This document shows, one piece after another, positions 8,673-16,410 of a stretch of DNA of 64,000 nt. The stretch is taken from the NCBI GenBank assembly GCA_025370075.1, contig CP073016.1, positions 1,240,001 through 1,304,000 on the forward strand. The letters are read 5' to 3'. Under the pieces are notes generated by a model that saw only the letters and a program-made list of their open reading frames with translations, was not told the origin of the DNA and ran no database searches. This stretch comes from Chryseotalea sp. WA131a. Lineage in GTDB: Bacteria; Bacteroidota; Bacteroidia; Cytophagales; Cyclobacteriaceae. Both the position numbers and the translations under genes were made by a program. Each line of letters begins with the position of its first letter. Positions within the stretch are counted from its first letter, which is position 1.

Positions 8673-8987
8673 TAGTGATATGTTTTCTAGATTTCTATTT
8701 TCGATTCTCAAGTTTACTGATGCCTGAGTAGGATTAGGAAACACTACACAACTTATCTCTTGATTGTGGGAATCGTCAACGGCAGTGACAGTAACAGAGG
8801 GCTGCAACACACCTTGACTAATCGAACCATTGACATTGCCAAAACTATTATAAGCAATCTGCCCAACTGAATAAGTGACCGAGCCACTACCACTGCTCGT
8901 CTTTCCACCAGAAGTCAGAACAGCATTCTGAGCACAAAGCCCATGCACACCACACAAAATATATAGCAATTGCCATGTTGGTTTCAC
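8661..8987 (-). pseudogene. T9SS-secreted protein truncated by the IS4 element
   Basis: The first ~105 residues of a short secreted protein. It begins with a signal peptide ending in LCAQN and continues with the repeated pattern LTSGGKTSSGSGSVTYSVGQ, common in small Bacteroidota proteins with a type A sorting tail. The start of that tail is visible (VFPNPTQASVNLRIEN). The frame then runs into the IS4 right end at 8672 and stops at 8661. About 50-60 residues of the sorting domain are missing, so secretion by T9SS is presumably lost. A GTG at 8987 is the only start after the upstream in-frame stop. The missing tail is not found left of the IS. Confidence 0.75.
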
Positions 8988-9031
8988 ATATCAAATCTAA
9001 ATAGATTTGGGCTAACTGGCAACATTTATCC

Positions 9032-10269
9032 GGGTGCATTTCAAATTGTCGCTCTTAGGCTGCTTTTTTGAATTCGGTTTGCACGAGTTTAATGACCTTG
9101 TTCCATTGCCCATTCATCTTTGTTACCCGTAGGTTGAGCATGTTTTGAGTCCCTCTTTTAGTCCACCTTTGCCCTGAGAGTTTAAGTCTTTTTTGTACGA
9201 CTGTCCGATGGGCTGATTCTATGGCGCCTGATCCAATAAGTCCGCACCCTATGGTTGAATATCTCTTGTAGTCCATTCTGTCTTTGTTGGCTTGGTAATA
9301 TTCCAGGACTTTTCGGGCTTGTGGATGGCCAGGCGATAATTTTCTGATGCTGTCCATTACTAAATCCACATCACTGTTCAACAAAAGTTTCTTTTGTGAT
9401 TCAATCCATTGACCTGCTTGTTGTCTATCTTCCTTGAAATAAGATTCCGAAAATGGGTACAAATATTGGGTGGCATGATGGTAATCCAAAATTGATAGGG
9501 CATTGGGGAAAGTATCCGTTATCCAGTTCCGGGTCCACGGTGCGCCATCGCAGATAAAGACCAGCCGCCCACCCAATGAGCCATAGGATTCGATGGGCCC
9601 ATCGGTTTGTCCGATGAAGGAACGATGATCCCCTAAATGGGCGATATACTGTGATTGCTTGATCCAGCCAGGCTTTTCATCTGTTTTAACGCAATCAGAG
9701 GAATTGAATATCCGGCCCACCTTTACCTCTTTCCATTTCTTTTCCCGTGTCAATATCATTGATCCATAAACCTCCACATACAGAGTAACTTGTTGTTTTA
9801 TGGGCGGGAGCGTTCTTCCTTCATTTACTGTTTTGCCAAGTTCCGCCCCATAGGTATCGGTGACCCGATAGACCTGTGCGGCACTTACTTCTGCTTGTAA
9901 AAATTGTTTGAGCACCTCATGGCCCTTGCCATAACAATCCAGTTGGCCCGCATACACCATGAGTTCTTGCATCATTGGGCTGATTTGAAAACCATTCTTG
10001 CCTTCACTAAAGGCATTGCGCTTGTCAATTTCTATTTGGCCCAGGGTCGTAAAGTTTTTTTTTTGCCTGTCCGTTGGAACAGCACCCAGATTCTTTTCGA
10101 GGACCTCTCGGCCAAGGTCGCGCCACAGTTCCAAAAACAATTTTTCGCAAGTATAAAAGCTGTCCAATTGGTTCAGCTTTTGAAGGGCATCGTAACGTTG
10201 TTCCGCTACGGCTAAAAATTCCTCCTTGCTCATAGTATTTACAAAATCCCGACAATTTGAAATGCACCC
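9032..10269 (-). mobile_element. ISKra4-like insertion sequence, 1,238 bp, with 8-bp target duplication
   Basis: The boundaries are exact. The 20-bp perfect inverted repeats are GGGTGCATTTCAAATTGTCG at 9032-9051 and its reverse complement at 10250-10269. The target sequence ATTTATCC is duplicated at 9024-9031 and 10270-10277. The clean duplication shows a simple insertion that has not been rearranged since. The element lies between the truncated T9SS gene and dnaX. Confidence 0.95.
9055..10233 (-). CDS. ISKra4-like transposase
   Basis: A 392-residue transposase. The family words are FICDGAPWTRNWI (catalytic Asp), the following ILDYHHATQYLY, and the C-terminal GSGAIESAHRTVVQKRLKLSGQ with the catalytic Glu. 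These match the ISKra4-like group. The gene is intact, starts at ATG (10233, minus strand) 16 bases inside the right terminal repeat, and ends 3 bases from the left repeat. Family assignment comes from motif memory; the related ISLre2/UPF0236 group is a less likely alternative. Confidence 0.85.
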   Translation of the reverse strand: MSKEEFLAVAEQRYDALQKLNQLDSFYTCEKLFLELWRDLGREVLEKNLGAVPTDRQKKNFTTLGQIEIDKRNAFSEGKNGFQISPMMQELMVYAGQLDCYGKGHEVLKQFLQAEVSAAQVYRVTDTYGAELGKTVNEGRTLPPIKQQVTLYVEVYGSMILTREKKWKEVKVGRIFNSSDCVKTDEKPGWIKQSQYIAHLGDHRSFIGQTDGPIESYGSLGGRLVFICDGAPWTRNWITDTFPNALSILDYHHATQYLYPFSESYFKEDRQQAGQWIESQKKLLLNSDVDLVMDSIRKLSPGHPQARKVLEYYQANKDRMDYKRYSTIGCGLIGSGAIESAHRTVVQKRLKLSGQRWTKRGTQNMLNLRVTKMNGQWNKVIKLVQTEFKKAA

Positions 10270-10402
10270 ATTTATCCTCTCAATTGGAAAGTTGTTTGCT
10301 CATTTACATTGCTCAAATTGCACTTACTTAAGAAGTAAAAAAATCTCATCACTTTTCTCCCTTTATTTCATATTATTCCGAACCGTCCATTATCTTGCAC
10401 GC

Positions 10403-11512
10403 ATGGATAGTTTTGTTGTTTCCGCCCGAAAATACAGACCACTCGGTTTTGACGAAGTGGTTGGGCAAGAACACATCACCACTACGCTCAAAAACGCCAT
10501 CGACAATAATAAGCTTGCACAAGCATTGCTTTTTTGTGGGCCGCGCGGTGTGGGCAAAACCACCTGCGCGCGCATTGTGGCACGCATGATCAACGGCTTT
10601 GAAGAAAAGGCTGAAGTCAACTCGCTGAATATTTTTGAGTTAGATGCAGCCTCCAATAACTCAGTAGAAGACATCCGTAACCTTATCGACCAAGTTCGCT
10701 ACTCTCCTCAATTCGGAAAGTTTAAAGTTTATATTATTGACGAGGTGCACATGCTCTCTAACTCGGCCTTCAATGCTTTTTTGAAGACGCTGGAAGAGCC
10801 ACCCCCATACGCCATCTTTATTTTGGCCACCACCGAAAAACACAAGGTCATTCCTACCATTCTTTCACGATGCCAGATTTTTGATTTTAATCGAATTCAA
10901 GTTTCGGATATTGCCAAGCAGTTAAAAAAAGTTGCTGACCGAGAAAAAATAAAAGTTGAAGACGAGGCATTACACCTCATCGCCCAAAAAGCAGATGGTG
11001 CCTTACGCGATGGTCTTTCCATTTTCGACTTGATGGTCACGTTCTCTTCAGGCAAAGCGGTTACTTTCAAAGACGTTATCAATAATCTGCATATTCTCGA
11101 TTACGAATATTACTTTAAAGTGGTGGATGGACTGATCGCAGAAAATTTCACACAGCCTCTTTTGATATTGGATGAGATTTTACGAAAGGGTTTTGACGGT
11201 CATAATTTTATCATTGGATTGAGTGAACATCTGCGTAACCTAATGGTATCGCAAGATGCACGCACCGTTGCCTTAATGGAAGTACCCGACTCAGTAAAAG
11301 AGAAATATTTAAAACAGTCGCTGTCTATCTCACCTTCTCTCCTACTCTCGTGGCTTAGCATTGCCAACCACTGCGACATCAATTACAAAAGCAGCAAAAA
11401 CCAACGACTGTTGGTAGAACTCGCGTTGATGAAAATGGCCAGCGTAAACTCCGTTTTCAAAAGCACTGCTTCGGATGTCGAAGCGGTAAAAAAAAAAGTG
11501 AACCAAGCCTAG
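10403..11512 (+). CDS. dnaX: DNA polymerase III clamp-loader subunit, gamma-length product
   Basis: A 369-residue AAA+ ATPase of the clamp loader. Motifs are Walker A GPRGVGKTT, Walker B YIIDEVHML, sensor 1 ILATTEKHK and the SRC arginine finger (ILSRCQIFDF). The start at ATG 10403 gives MDSFVVSARKYRP, the standard DnaX N-terminus; the longer frame from 10226 begins inside the ISKra4 end and is rejected. The four-cysteine zinc module that normally follows Walker A is absent: INGFEEKAEVNSLN joins straight to ELDAASNNSVEDI. The frame reaches an A10 run at 11488 and stops at 11510-11512, which removes the tau tail. The -1 frame continues to 12102, so this is either a programmed short form or the product of a one-base homopolymer error. 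Confidence 0.93.
   Translation: MDSFVVSARKYRPLGFDEVVGQEHITTTLKNAIDNNKLAQALLFCGPRGVGKTTCARIVARMINGFEEKAEVNSLNIFELDAASNNSVEDIRNLIDQVRYSPQFGKFKVYIIDEVHMLSNSAFNAFLKTLEEPPPYAIFILATTEKHKVIPTILSRCQIFDFNRIQVSDIAKQLKKVADREKIKVEDEALHLIAQKADGALRDGLSIFDLMVTFSSGKAVTFKDVINNLHILDYEYYFKVVDGLIAENFTQPLLILDEILRKGFDGHNFIIGLSEHLRNLMVSQDARTVALMEVPDSVKEKYLKQSLSISPSLLLSWLSIANHCDINYKSSKNQRLLVELALMKMASVNSVFKSTASDVEAVKKKVNQA
11488..11497 (+). promoter_or_regulatory. A10 slippage site in dnaX
   Basis: Ten consecutive A residues, read AAA AAA AAA in the zero frame after GTA. The zero frame stops four codons after the run (GTG AAC CAA GCC TAG). A -1 shift, or one extra A in the transcript, enters a frame open for 202 codons that encodes the tau tail. 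Homopolymer slippage in dnaX is known from Thermus, and -1 ribosomal frameshifting on A-rich sites from E. coli dnaX. No stem-loop was searched for beyond reading by eye, and none is obvious just downstream. Confidence 0.6.
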
Positions 11513-12102
11513 TAACTTCCAATAAAAGAGAGATCGTTTCTGAAAAAGTTGAATTACAACTCGACTCAGCTCTTATTGACCAAGTGGCATTACCTCCAAA
11601 AGAAACAAGTGCCGGTCCCATTAACTCTATAGAGCCACCTAAAGAAAACAGCAAAACCAAGACTACCCTTAACCTTGGAAATATTTTTAAGACCAATCCG
11701 ATTAAGGAAACGTCTGAAGAAAAACCAAAGGAAACCGCTCTCAATCGCTCGTTTACTAATGATGAATTGCTAGAGGCCTGGCGTCTGTTTGCTGAAACAA
11801 GAAAAAACCAAGTAGCCGAGTTTCATTTGCTGAGTCGTGGGTACGAGTTGAAACAAAACAAGCTAATCATCGAGTTAGCCAATCCGGTTGAAGAACCGTT
11901 GTTGGCCGGTTTCAGAACAGATCTGACCACCTTTTTACGCGAAAAAGTTGGCAATAACACAATTACCGTTGTTGGGCAATTAAGGGAAATCTCTAAACAA
12001 AAAATGGCCTATACCAACAAAGAAAAGTTTGAGGCCATGGCAGAAAAAAATCCGGTATTGCTGCAATTGAAAGAAAAGTTTGGCCTCGATCCGGATTTTT
12101 AG
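11497..12102 (+). CDS. dnaX: DnaX tau-specific C-terminal region (-1 frame relative to 10403)
   Basis: This frame continues dnaX after a -1 shift in the A10 run, giving a full product of ~566 residues. It first gives a polar, proline- and lysine-rich linker (~85 residues), as is usual before the tau domain. Then comes a conserved tail starting at NDELLEAWRLFAE and ending in LKEKFGLDPDF, which is the C-terminal domain seen in Bacteroidota DnaX proteins. There is no ATG and no separate promoter for this part, and a GTG at 11584 is not a credible start. In tau this region binds the polymerase alpha subunit and helicase. Whether both products are made cannot be told from DNA alone. Confidence 0.8.
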   Translation, partial: SEPSLVTSNKREIVSEKVELQLDSALIDQVALPPKETSAGPINSIEPPKENSKTKTTLNLGNIFKTNPIKETSEEKPKETALNRSFTNDELLEAWRLFAETRKNQVAEFHLLSRGYELKQNKLIIELANPVEEPLLAGFRTDLTTFLREKVGNNTITVVGQLREISKQKMAYTNKEKFEAMAEKNPVLLQLKEKFGLDPDF

Positions 12103-12147
12103 AAAAAAAGTAAAAATCAGCAAACCTTCGGGGCAATTACTCGTTAT

Positions 12148-12179
12148 TAGCATTACTTATAAACTAGATAGTAATGCTA
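12148..12179 (+). other. Hairpin covering the start codon of the next gene
   Basis: TAGCATTACT at 12148-12157 pairs with AGTAATGCTA at 12170-12179 across a 12-base loop. The right arm contains the ATG (12174-12176) of the small gene that follows. There is no T tract, so it is not a classic terminator. It could slow translation of the small gene or mark the end of the dnaX transcript. Confidence 0.5.
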
Positions 12180-12485
12180 TCACTTCACCTGAGGCTTATT
12201 AAATCACTTACTTTTCTTGTACTATTTGTATTGATTGTGAATGGTTTAAGTATCGATTCACAAACGGATTATTCAAGTCGAGAAAAAGCCTCAACCGAAG
12301 AAACAATAGAAATCACAGAAGAAGCTATTGTCTCTGAAAAGCATGTTCAGAGTAAGAAAAGAAGCAATCTAGTTGGGATTAAAAAGGTGGAGGTGCAATC
12401 TAACCTATCTACTTTTAAAACACCCACTCCAGACTTATTCACTAAAACATCACGCTCTATTCTACATAGGGCATTGCTCATTTAA
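12174..12485 (+). CDS. Small secreted protein of unknown function
   Basis: A 103-residue protein that I do not recognise. The first ~28 residues are a signal peptide (basic LHLRLIKSL, then a hydrophobic LVLFVLIVNG). A Thr/Glu-rich stretch follows (STEETIEITEEAIVS) and then a basic part. Such short secreted proteins with acidic repeats are common in this phylum. The start codon lies in the right arm of a hairpin. It lies 71 bases after the tau stop and is probably in its own transcript. The coding call rests on the signal peptide and composition only. Confidence 0.5.
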   Translation: MLSLHLRLIKSLTFLVLFVLIVNGLSIDSQTDYSSREKASTEETIEITEEAIVSEKHVQSKKRSNLVGIKKVEVQSNLSTFKTPTPDLFTKTSRSILHRALLI

Positions 12486-12565
12486 GAGCTTACATTTTTT
12501 GGTTTATCTAATAATCACTTCCTCGGTAGTGTATTCTAATTGTATAAATCTTAAACAGAAAATGT

Positions 12566-12667
12566 ATGAAAAATCAACATAATTCGAATCAAAAATCATT
12601 CATCATGTGGTCTATAATCGTGCTGTACTTTGTATGCATGACGTTTGTTTCATTAACGGTTAAGTAG
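12566..12667 (+). CDS. 33-residue single-span membrane peptide
   Basis: A short frame with a polar N-terminus rich in Asn and Gln (MKNQHNSNQKS) and then one hydrophobic segment (FIMWSIIVLYFVCMTFVSLTV) ending in Lys and a stop. The next small gene starts 5 bases after this stop, and that one is coupled to the SPFH gene, so the three could form one operon. No homologue is recognised. The composition fits an inner-membrane micropeptide better than random sequence, but it is short. Confidence 0.4.
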   Translation: MKNQHNSNQKSFIMWSIIVLYFVCMTFVSLTVK

Positions 12668-12672
12668 TCAAA

Positions 12673-12849
12673 ATGAAAACCAAAAAGACCATGTTGGACT
12701 ATTGCAAAAAAGTTTTGCAGTGTGTCAGTTTTGATATGCGATTGCTGCGCAAAGAATATCGAAAGTCAATACAATGGCTACCACCACACGAAGCAGCCGA
12801 ACTTAAACAATGGATTAGAAACAAGAGAACTCAAATTGAAAGTATATGA
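12673..12849 (+). CDS. Conserved-type small cytoplasmic protein (58 aa) coupled to the SPFH gene
   Basis: A 58-residue basic protein with the pattern MLDYCKKVLQCVSFDMRLLRKEYRKSI and then WLPPHEAAELKQWI. I recall similar short proteins (Cys, then KV.SFD..LF.KE..K) next to various Bacteroidota genes, but I know no function. Its stop TGA overlaps the ATG of the SPFH gene (ATGA at 12846-12849), a strong sign that it is really translated and coupled. It is predicted to be helical and has no signal peptide. Confidence 0.7.
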   Translation: MKTKKTMLDYCKKVLQCVSFDMRLLRKEYRKSIQWLPPHEAAELKQWIRNKRTQIESI

Positions 12850-13631
12850 AACCTACAAACATAATTTCTGTTGCTGTACTAGTTGCCATCGTAAGCAGTT
12901 GCGCGGTGGTTAGGCAAGGTGAAGTTGGAGTAAAAAGAAAAATGGGAAAGCTGAGCCCCAAAATAAATGGACCAGGTGCTGTTTGGTTCAATCCCTTTAC
13001 CTCAACCATCATTAAGATGCCCATTCGCACCATGAATATGGAAATCAATGCCAACCTACCCTCGAAGGAAGGGTTAAATGTGGTGGCCATCATCTCCATA
13101 TTATATAGAATGCAGCCTGACAAGGCTCCGCCCATTATCGAAACAATTGGGGTTGGTAATGAGATCAATGTAATCAGCAGTGTGTTCAGGTCGTCTGCGG
13201 CCGATGTTTGCTCGCGCTTTTTTGCCAAGGATATGCACTCTGCCCAGCGTGCCAACATTGAAAAAGAAGTGACAGAGCAAATGTCTAAAATTCTTTTGCC
13301 GAGAGGCTTTGAGATTGAAGCGGTGTTGCTCAAGAACATACAATTGCCAACTGGCTTAGCGCGGGCAGTAGAAGAAAAACTGGAAGCCGAACAGCAAGCG
13401 CAACGAATGGAGTTTTTGCTAGACCGTGAAAAAAGAGAGGCTCAGCGCAAAATCATTGAAGCCGAAGGTATTCGCGATTCACAAAAAATAATCGCGGAGG
13501 GATTGACAAAGGCAATCATTGAATGGCAAAGCATTGAAGCTTTTCGTGAGTTAGCGAAATCGCCCAATTCAAAAATAATTATGACGGATGGAAAGACTCC
13601 ATTGTTAGTTAACCCAACCACCGACAAATAG
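12846..13631 (+). CDS. SPFH/prohibitin-family lipoprotein
   Basis: A 261-residue protein with a lipoprotein signal peptide (lipobox VSSC at residues ~17-20) followed by a Band 7/SPFH domain (~25-200). A helical, charged C-terminal coiled-coil region comes next, with KLEAEQQAQRMEFLLDREKREAQRKIIEAEGIRDSQ split over residues ~180-215. That AEGI-type heptad segment is typical of prohibitin-like proteins, which form ring scaffolds at membranes. Unusually for the family, the anchor is a lipid on an N-terminal Cys rather than a transmembrane helix. It is translated from an ATG overlapping the stop of the 58-residue gene and ends just before a strong terminator. Its specific client is unknown. Confidence 0.88.
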   Translation: MKPTNIISVAVLVAIVSSCAVVRQGEVGVKRKMGKLSPKINGPGAVWFNPFTSTIIKMPIRTMNMEINANLPSKEGLNVVAIISILYRMQPDKAPPIIETIGVGNEINVISSVFRSSAADVCSRFFAKDMHSAQRANIEKEVTEQMSKILLPRGFEIEAVLLKNIQLPTGLARAVEEKLEAEQQAQRMEFLLDREKREAQRKIIEAEGIRDSQKIIAEGLTKAIIEWQSIEAFRELAKSPNSKIIMTDGKTPLLVNPTTDK

Positions 13632-13641
13632 GTAAATAACC

Positions 13642-13681
13642 AGAAAAGGGAGATCGATAGAGGATGACATCTCCCTTTTCT
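13642..13681 (+). terminator. Rho-independent terminator after the SPFH gene
   Basis: AGAAAAGGGAGAT at 13642-13654 pairs perfectly with ATCTCCCTTTTCT at 13669-13681 (13 bp, 14-base loop). The right arm is itself T-rich, which supplies the tract. It lies 11 bases after the SPFH stop. Confidence 0.85.
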
Positions 13682-13700
13682 AAATCTCAAATCTAACCAA

Positions 13701-14576
13701 ATGACAAAATCAAATTTTCCAATTTCAGTAACCATTTTCCTCGCAGTGCAATTCATATCAATAGTGGGTGAGGCACAACTAAGTATTGCCAATACCGAAT
13801 TCAAAACGCTAGCTACGGCTTTTGCTCATCGAGAAGAAGCTACTTGGTTAGACTTGAGCAAACAGGGGTTGACGGAACTACCCGACTCTCTTTTTGCTTT
13901 AGTGAATTTACAATACTTGGATTTGGGCAAAAATAATCTCACCACTATTTCAGGTAAAATAAAAAATCTCAAAAAACTGAAATACCTGGTACTGTCATAC
14001 AATCAAATCAAGCAACTTCCTGATGAGATGCGAGAGCTTACCTTGCTTCAAAGCCTCTATCTTGACCATAACAAAAATCTTGAAATCGATCAAGCGATTA
14101 TCATATTGGCTAATCTTCCATCGCTAAAAATGCTAAGCTTGGCTGGTGATAATATCTCGGTAGTACCTAAAAGTATCACGAAAGTAAAACGGCTTGAAAC
14201 ACTGGATTTTTCAGAAAATACAATTACTAGTCTGCCAACAAACATACCTGAGCTACGCCAGCTTCGTGTATTGTACATCAACAACGATGCTTTTTTTAAT
14301 CTTGAAAAAAATATTCGGCTGATCAGTAAAATGAAAAAGCTAAAGGAGTTGCATATTGAGAATGATGGGATAACGAGCCTACCGCACAATATAAACGAAC
14401 TAAAACAAGTGGAATACCTCTTTTTAGTCGGAAATAAAATAAGCGAAATACCAGCCGAAGTAAACGAAATGAAACGACTTCGCATTCTAGATTTGTCGGA
14501 CAACCCGCTTCCTCCACTTCTTGACGAACGAGTATTGGATCCAAAAGTGATCATTCGCCTCAACCGCAAAAATTGA
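13701..14576 (+). CDS. Secreted leucine-rich repeat protein
   Basis: A 291-residue protein with a signal peptide ending near VGEAQ (residue ~27) and about nine leucine-rich repeats of ~23 residues. The unit looks like LPDSLFALVNLQYLDLGKNNL, which is the bacterial/plant-type LxxLxxLxLxxNxL pattern, with Ile replacing some Leu. The protein ends right after the last repeat, without a T9SS tail. It probably stays in the periplasm or on the surface and binds a protein. It follows the SPFH terminator and likely starts a new transcript. The partner is unknown. Confidence 0.85.
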   Translation: MTKSNFPISVTIFLAVQFISIVGEAQLSIANTEFKTLATAFAHREEATWLDLSKQGLTELPDSLFALVNLQYLDLGKNNLTTISGKIKNLKKLKYLVLSYNQIKQLPDEMRELTLLQSLYLDHNKNLEIDQAIIILANLPSLKMLSLAGDNISVVPKSITKVKRLETLDFSENTITSLPTNIPELRQLRVLYINNDAFFNLEKNIRLISKMKKLKELHIENDGITSLPHNINELKQVEYLFLVGNKISEIPAEVNEMKRLRILDLSDNPLPPLLDERVLDPKVIIRLNRKN

Positions 14577-14623
14577 CCCTTGCACCAATTAAAAGTTGAT
14601 AACTGTAACCCTTACCCACTACT

Positions 14624-14839
14624 ATGAAATGGATTGTATTAGAAGAAAACCCCTCACAGGACCAGTACATTGCTGTGATGGTAGCGGAAGAAAACAAAAC
14701 TTTGAGAATCGAAAACAAACCTTGTTCGATATTTAAAACAAGCGAAGAAGCAATGTATCGGGCAAGGCAACTGCGAGAACTTTACAAGGTGCCTAGCATA
14801 AAGATATTTTACTCAGATACGACCCTCTACGACTTCTAG
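14624..14839 (+). CDS. Small hypothetical protein
   Basis: A 71-residue cytoplasmic protein without signal peptide or membrane segment. It begins MKWIVLEENPSQDQYIAVMV, then has a helical stretch with SEEAMYRARQLRELYK, and ends SIKIFYSDTTLYDF. Alternation of strands and one helix suggests a small folded alpha/beta domain. I do not recognise the family. It lies 47 bases after the LRR gene and 38 bases before a secreted protein gene in the same direction. Confidence 0.6.
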   Translation: MKWIVLEENPSQDQYIAVMVAEENKTLRIENKPCSIFKTSEEAMYRARQLRELYKVPSIKIFYSDTTLYDF

Positions 14840-14877
14840 CTTGCTCGTTAAAAAATACAAAACCGCTAAACATAAAC

Positions 14878-15396
14878 ATGAAAAACGCATACCTGACCAA
14901 ACTAGATGCAACCGTATTGCTAATCTTTGTAGTTGCTTCATTTCCATTGCATTCACAAGTAAAAAACTCAGCAGAATTAGAGAAAGCAAAAAAGGAACTG
15001 CAACAAGAACGTGAAAATATTTTTATACAAGCTCTGCATCTATCTACCACGCAGGCAAGTGTCTTTCACGTAATTTATGTCGATTTCAATAGAGAAAAAA
15101 GCAGTTTAGATGGCGAATTATTTTCGCTGATTGTTAAGTATGGCAATAACTACCAAAAGCTAGATGCTACTTTGATGAGCGAATTCATAAAGCAATCGGA
15201 AAACTATCAACGCAAAGAATTAGCTCTACGAAAAAAATACTATAGCCGATTGAGTAAAGCTATTTCGGTAGAATTGGCTTCGCAGTTTTATGAGGTAGAT
15301 GACTTTGTTTCCACCAGTCTTCGGATGAATGTTTTATCGGGGCTTCCCTTTACGCAAAGCATAACAAAACTATTGGCAACCCAATCCGCAAATTGA
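14878..15396 (+). CDS. Periplasmic helical protein, Spy/LTxxQ-like
   Basis: A 172-residue protein with a signal peptide ending at HSQ (residue ~27) and an all-helical, highly charged remainder. The segment around ALHLSTTQASVFHVIYVDF resembles the LTxxQ helix of CpxP/Spy-type periplasmic proteins, where Thr-x-x-Gln is followed by an aromatic segment. It resembles the product of 32675-33193 in overall layout but is not clearly the same family. The role is unknown; a small chaperone or stress sensor is a guess. Confidence 0.6.
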   Translation: MKNAYLTKLDATVLLIFVVASFPLHSQVKNSAELEKAKKELQQERENIFIQALHLSTTQASVFHVIYVDFNREKSSLDGELFSLIVKYGNNYQKLDATLMSEFIKQSENYQRKELALRKKYYSRLSKAISVELASQFYEVDDFVSTSLRMNVLSGLPFTQSITKLLATQSAN

Positions 15397-15457
15397 AAAA
15401 GTTAAATCTGTTAAAATAATTGACTGCCAAAATTTTACAACCTAATTCATCCATCTA

Positions 15458-16381
15458 ATGAGCGAAACAGGAATACTTTGGGTAACCTTTAATGCCTTTG
15501 TCGTTGCCATGTTAGCAATCGATTTGGGAATATTTCATAGGAAATCGCACGAGGTTGGCGTGAAAGAAGCGCTTACTTGGACGTGCGTTTGGATAACCTT
15601 GGCCATGCTTTTTAACCTGTTTACTTATTACTATTTCGATAAAGGTAAAGCGCTGGAATTTTTTACCGGTTATCTCATCGAAAAATCTCTGAGTATCGAT
15701 AACATCTTTGTTATCATTTTAATTTTCTCTTATTTTAAAGTGCCTAAAGCTTACCAGCACAAGGTTTTGTTTTGGGGAATATTGGGTGCTTTGGTCATGC
15801 GCTTTATATTTATTCTATCCGGTGTAGAGTTGATTCACCGATTTCATTGGCTCATCTATATTTTTGGTGGATTCTTAATTATAACTGGCGTACGCATGCT
15901 CACCTCGGGGGATCAAAAAATTGAGCCTGATAAAAATCCATTAATTAAACTGGCAAAAAAGATTATGCCCATTACCACTGCTTTTGAAGGAGACAAGTTT
16001 TTTGTAAAGCGCAATGCCCGCACATGGGCCACTCCTCTTTTTTTAGTTGTGATTCTGATAGAAACCACTGATTTAATTTTTGCAGTTGACTCAATACCCG
16101 CCATTTTAGCTATTTCAGATGATACCTTTATCATTTACACCTCAAATGTATTTGCTCTTTTGGGGCTTCGGTCACTTTATTTTGCCTTGGCGGGAATAGA
16201 GCAATACTTTAAATACTTAAAATTTGGATTGTCGGCCATACTGGTGTTTGTTGGAATAAAAATGTGCATCGTTGATTGGTTTAAAATACCTATAGAAATT
16301 TCTCTCATCGTAATAGGTTTTACGCTGGCTATTGCAATGATTTGCTCAAGAATCTTACCGTTGCGCCCAAAAAATAATTAA
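15458..16381 (+). CDS. TerC/Alx-family integral membrane protein
   Basis: A 307-residue protein with about eight or nine hydrophobic segments. Family motifs are the acidic intramembrane stretch IDLGIFHRK near the N-terminus, KSLSIDNIFVIILIFSYF (the conserved SxDN), and VILIETTDLIFAVDSIPAI (the E-T-T-D-x-x-x-A-x-D-S-I-P motif). Relatives such as E. coli Alx and Bacillus MeeF/MeeY export manganese, some acting during metalation of secreted proteins. Length and motifs are normal for the family. It stands apart from the flanking genes, 61 bases after the previous gene. Any mntP/yybP-type riboswitch upstream is not apparent in the 61-base gap. Confidence 0.93.
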   Translation: MSETGILWVTFNAFVVAMLAIDLGIFHRKSHEVGVKEALTWTCVWITLAMLFNLFTYYYFDKGKALEFFTGYLIEKSLSIDNIFVIILIFSYFKVPKAYQHKVLFWGILGALVMRFIFILSGVELIHRFHWLIYIFGGFLIITGVRMLTSGDQKIEPDKNPLIKLAKKIMPITTAFEGDKFFVKRNARTWATPLFLVVILIETTDLIFAVDSIPAILAISDDTFIIYTSNVFALLGLRSLYFALAGIEQYFKYLKFGLSAILVFVGIKMCIVDWFKIPIEISLIVIGFTLAIAMICSRILPLRPKNN

Positions 16382-16410
16382 CAGCACCTCTTCCCAATTT
16401 CACCTACCTT

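Noticed and set aside
10226..10402. Upstream extension of dnaX
   Set aside because: It starts in the ISKra4-like element and adds residues not found in DnaX; ATG 10403 gives the standard N-terminus.
12722..12913. A 63-residue frame with several cysteines overlapping the 58-residue gene and the SPFH start
   Set aside because: The alternative frame at 12673-12849 has the coupled stop-start and better composition.
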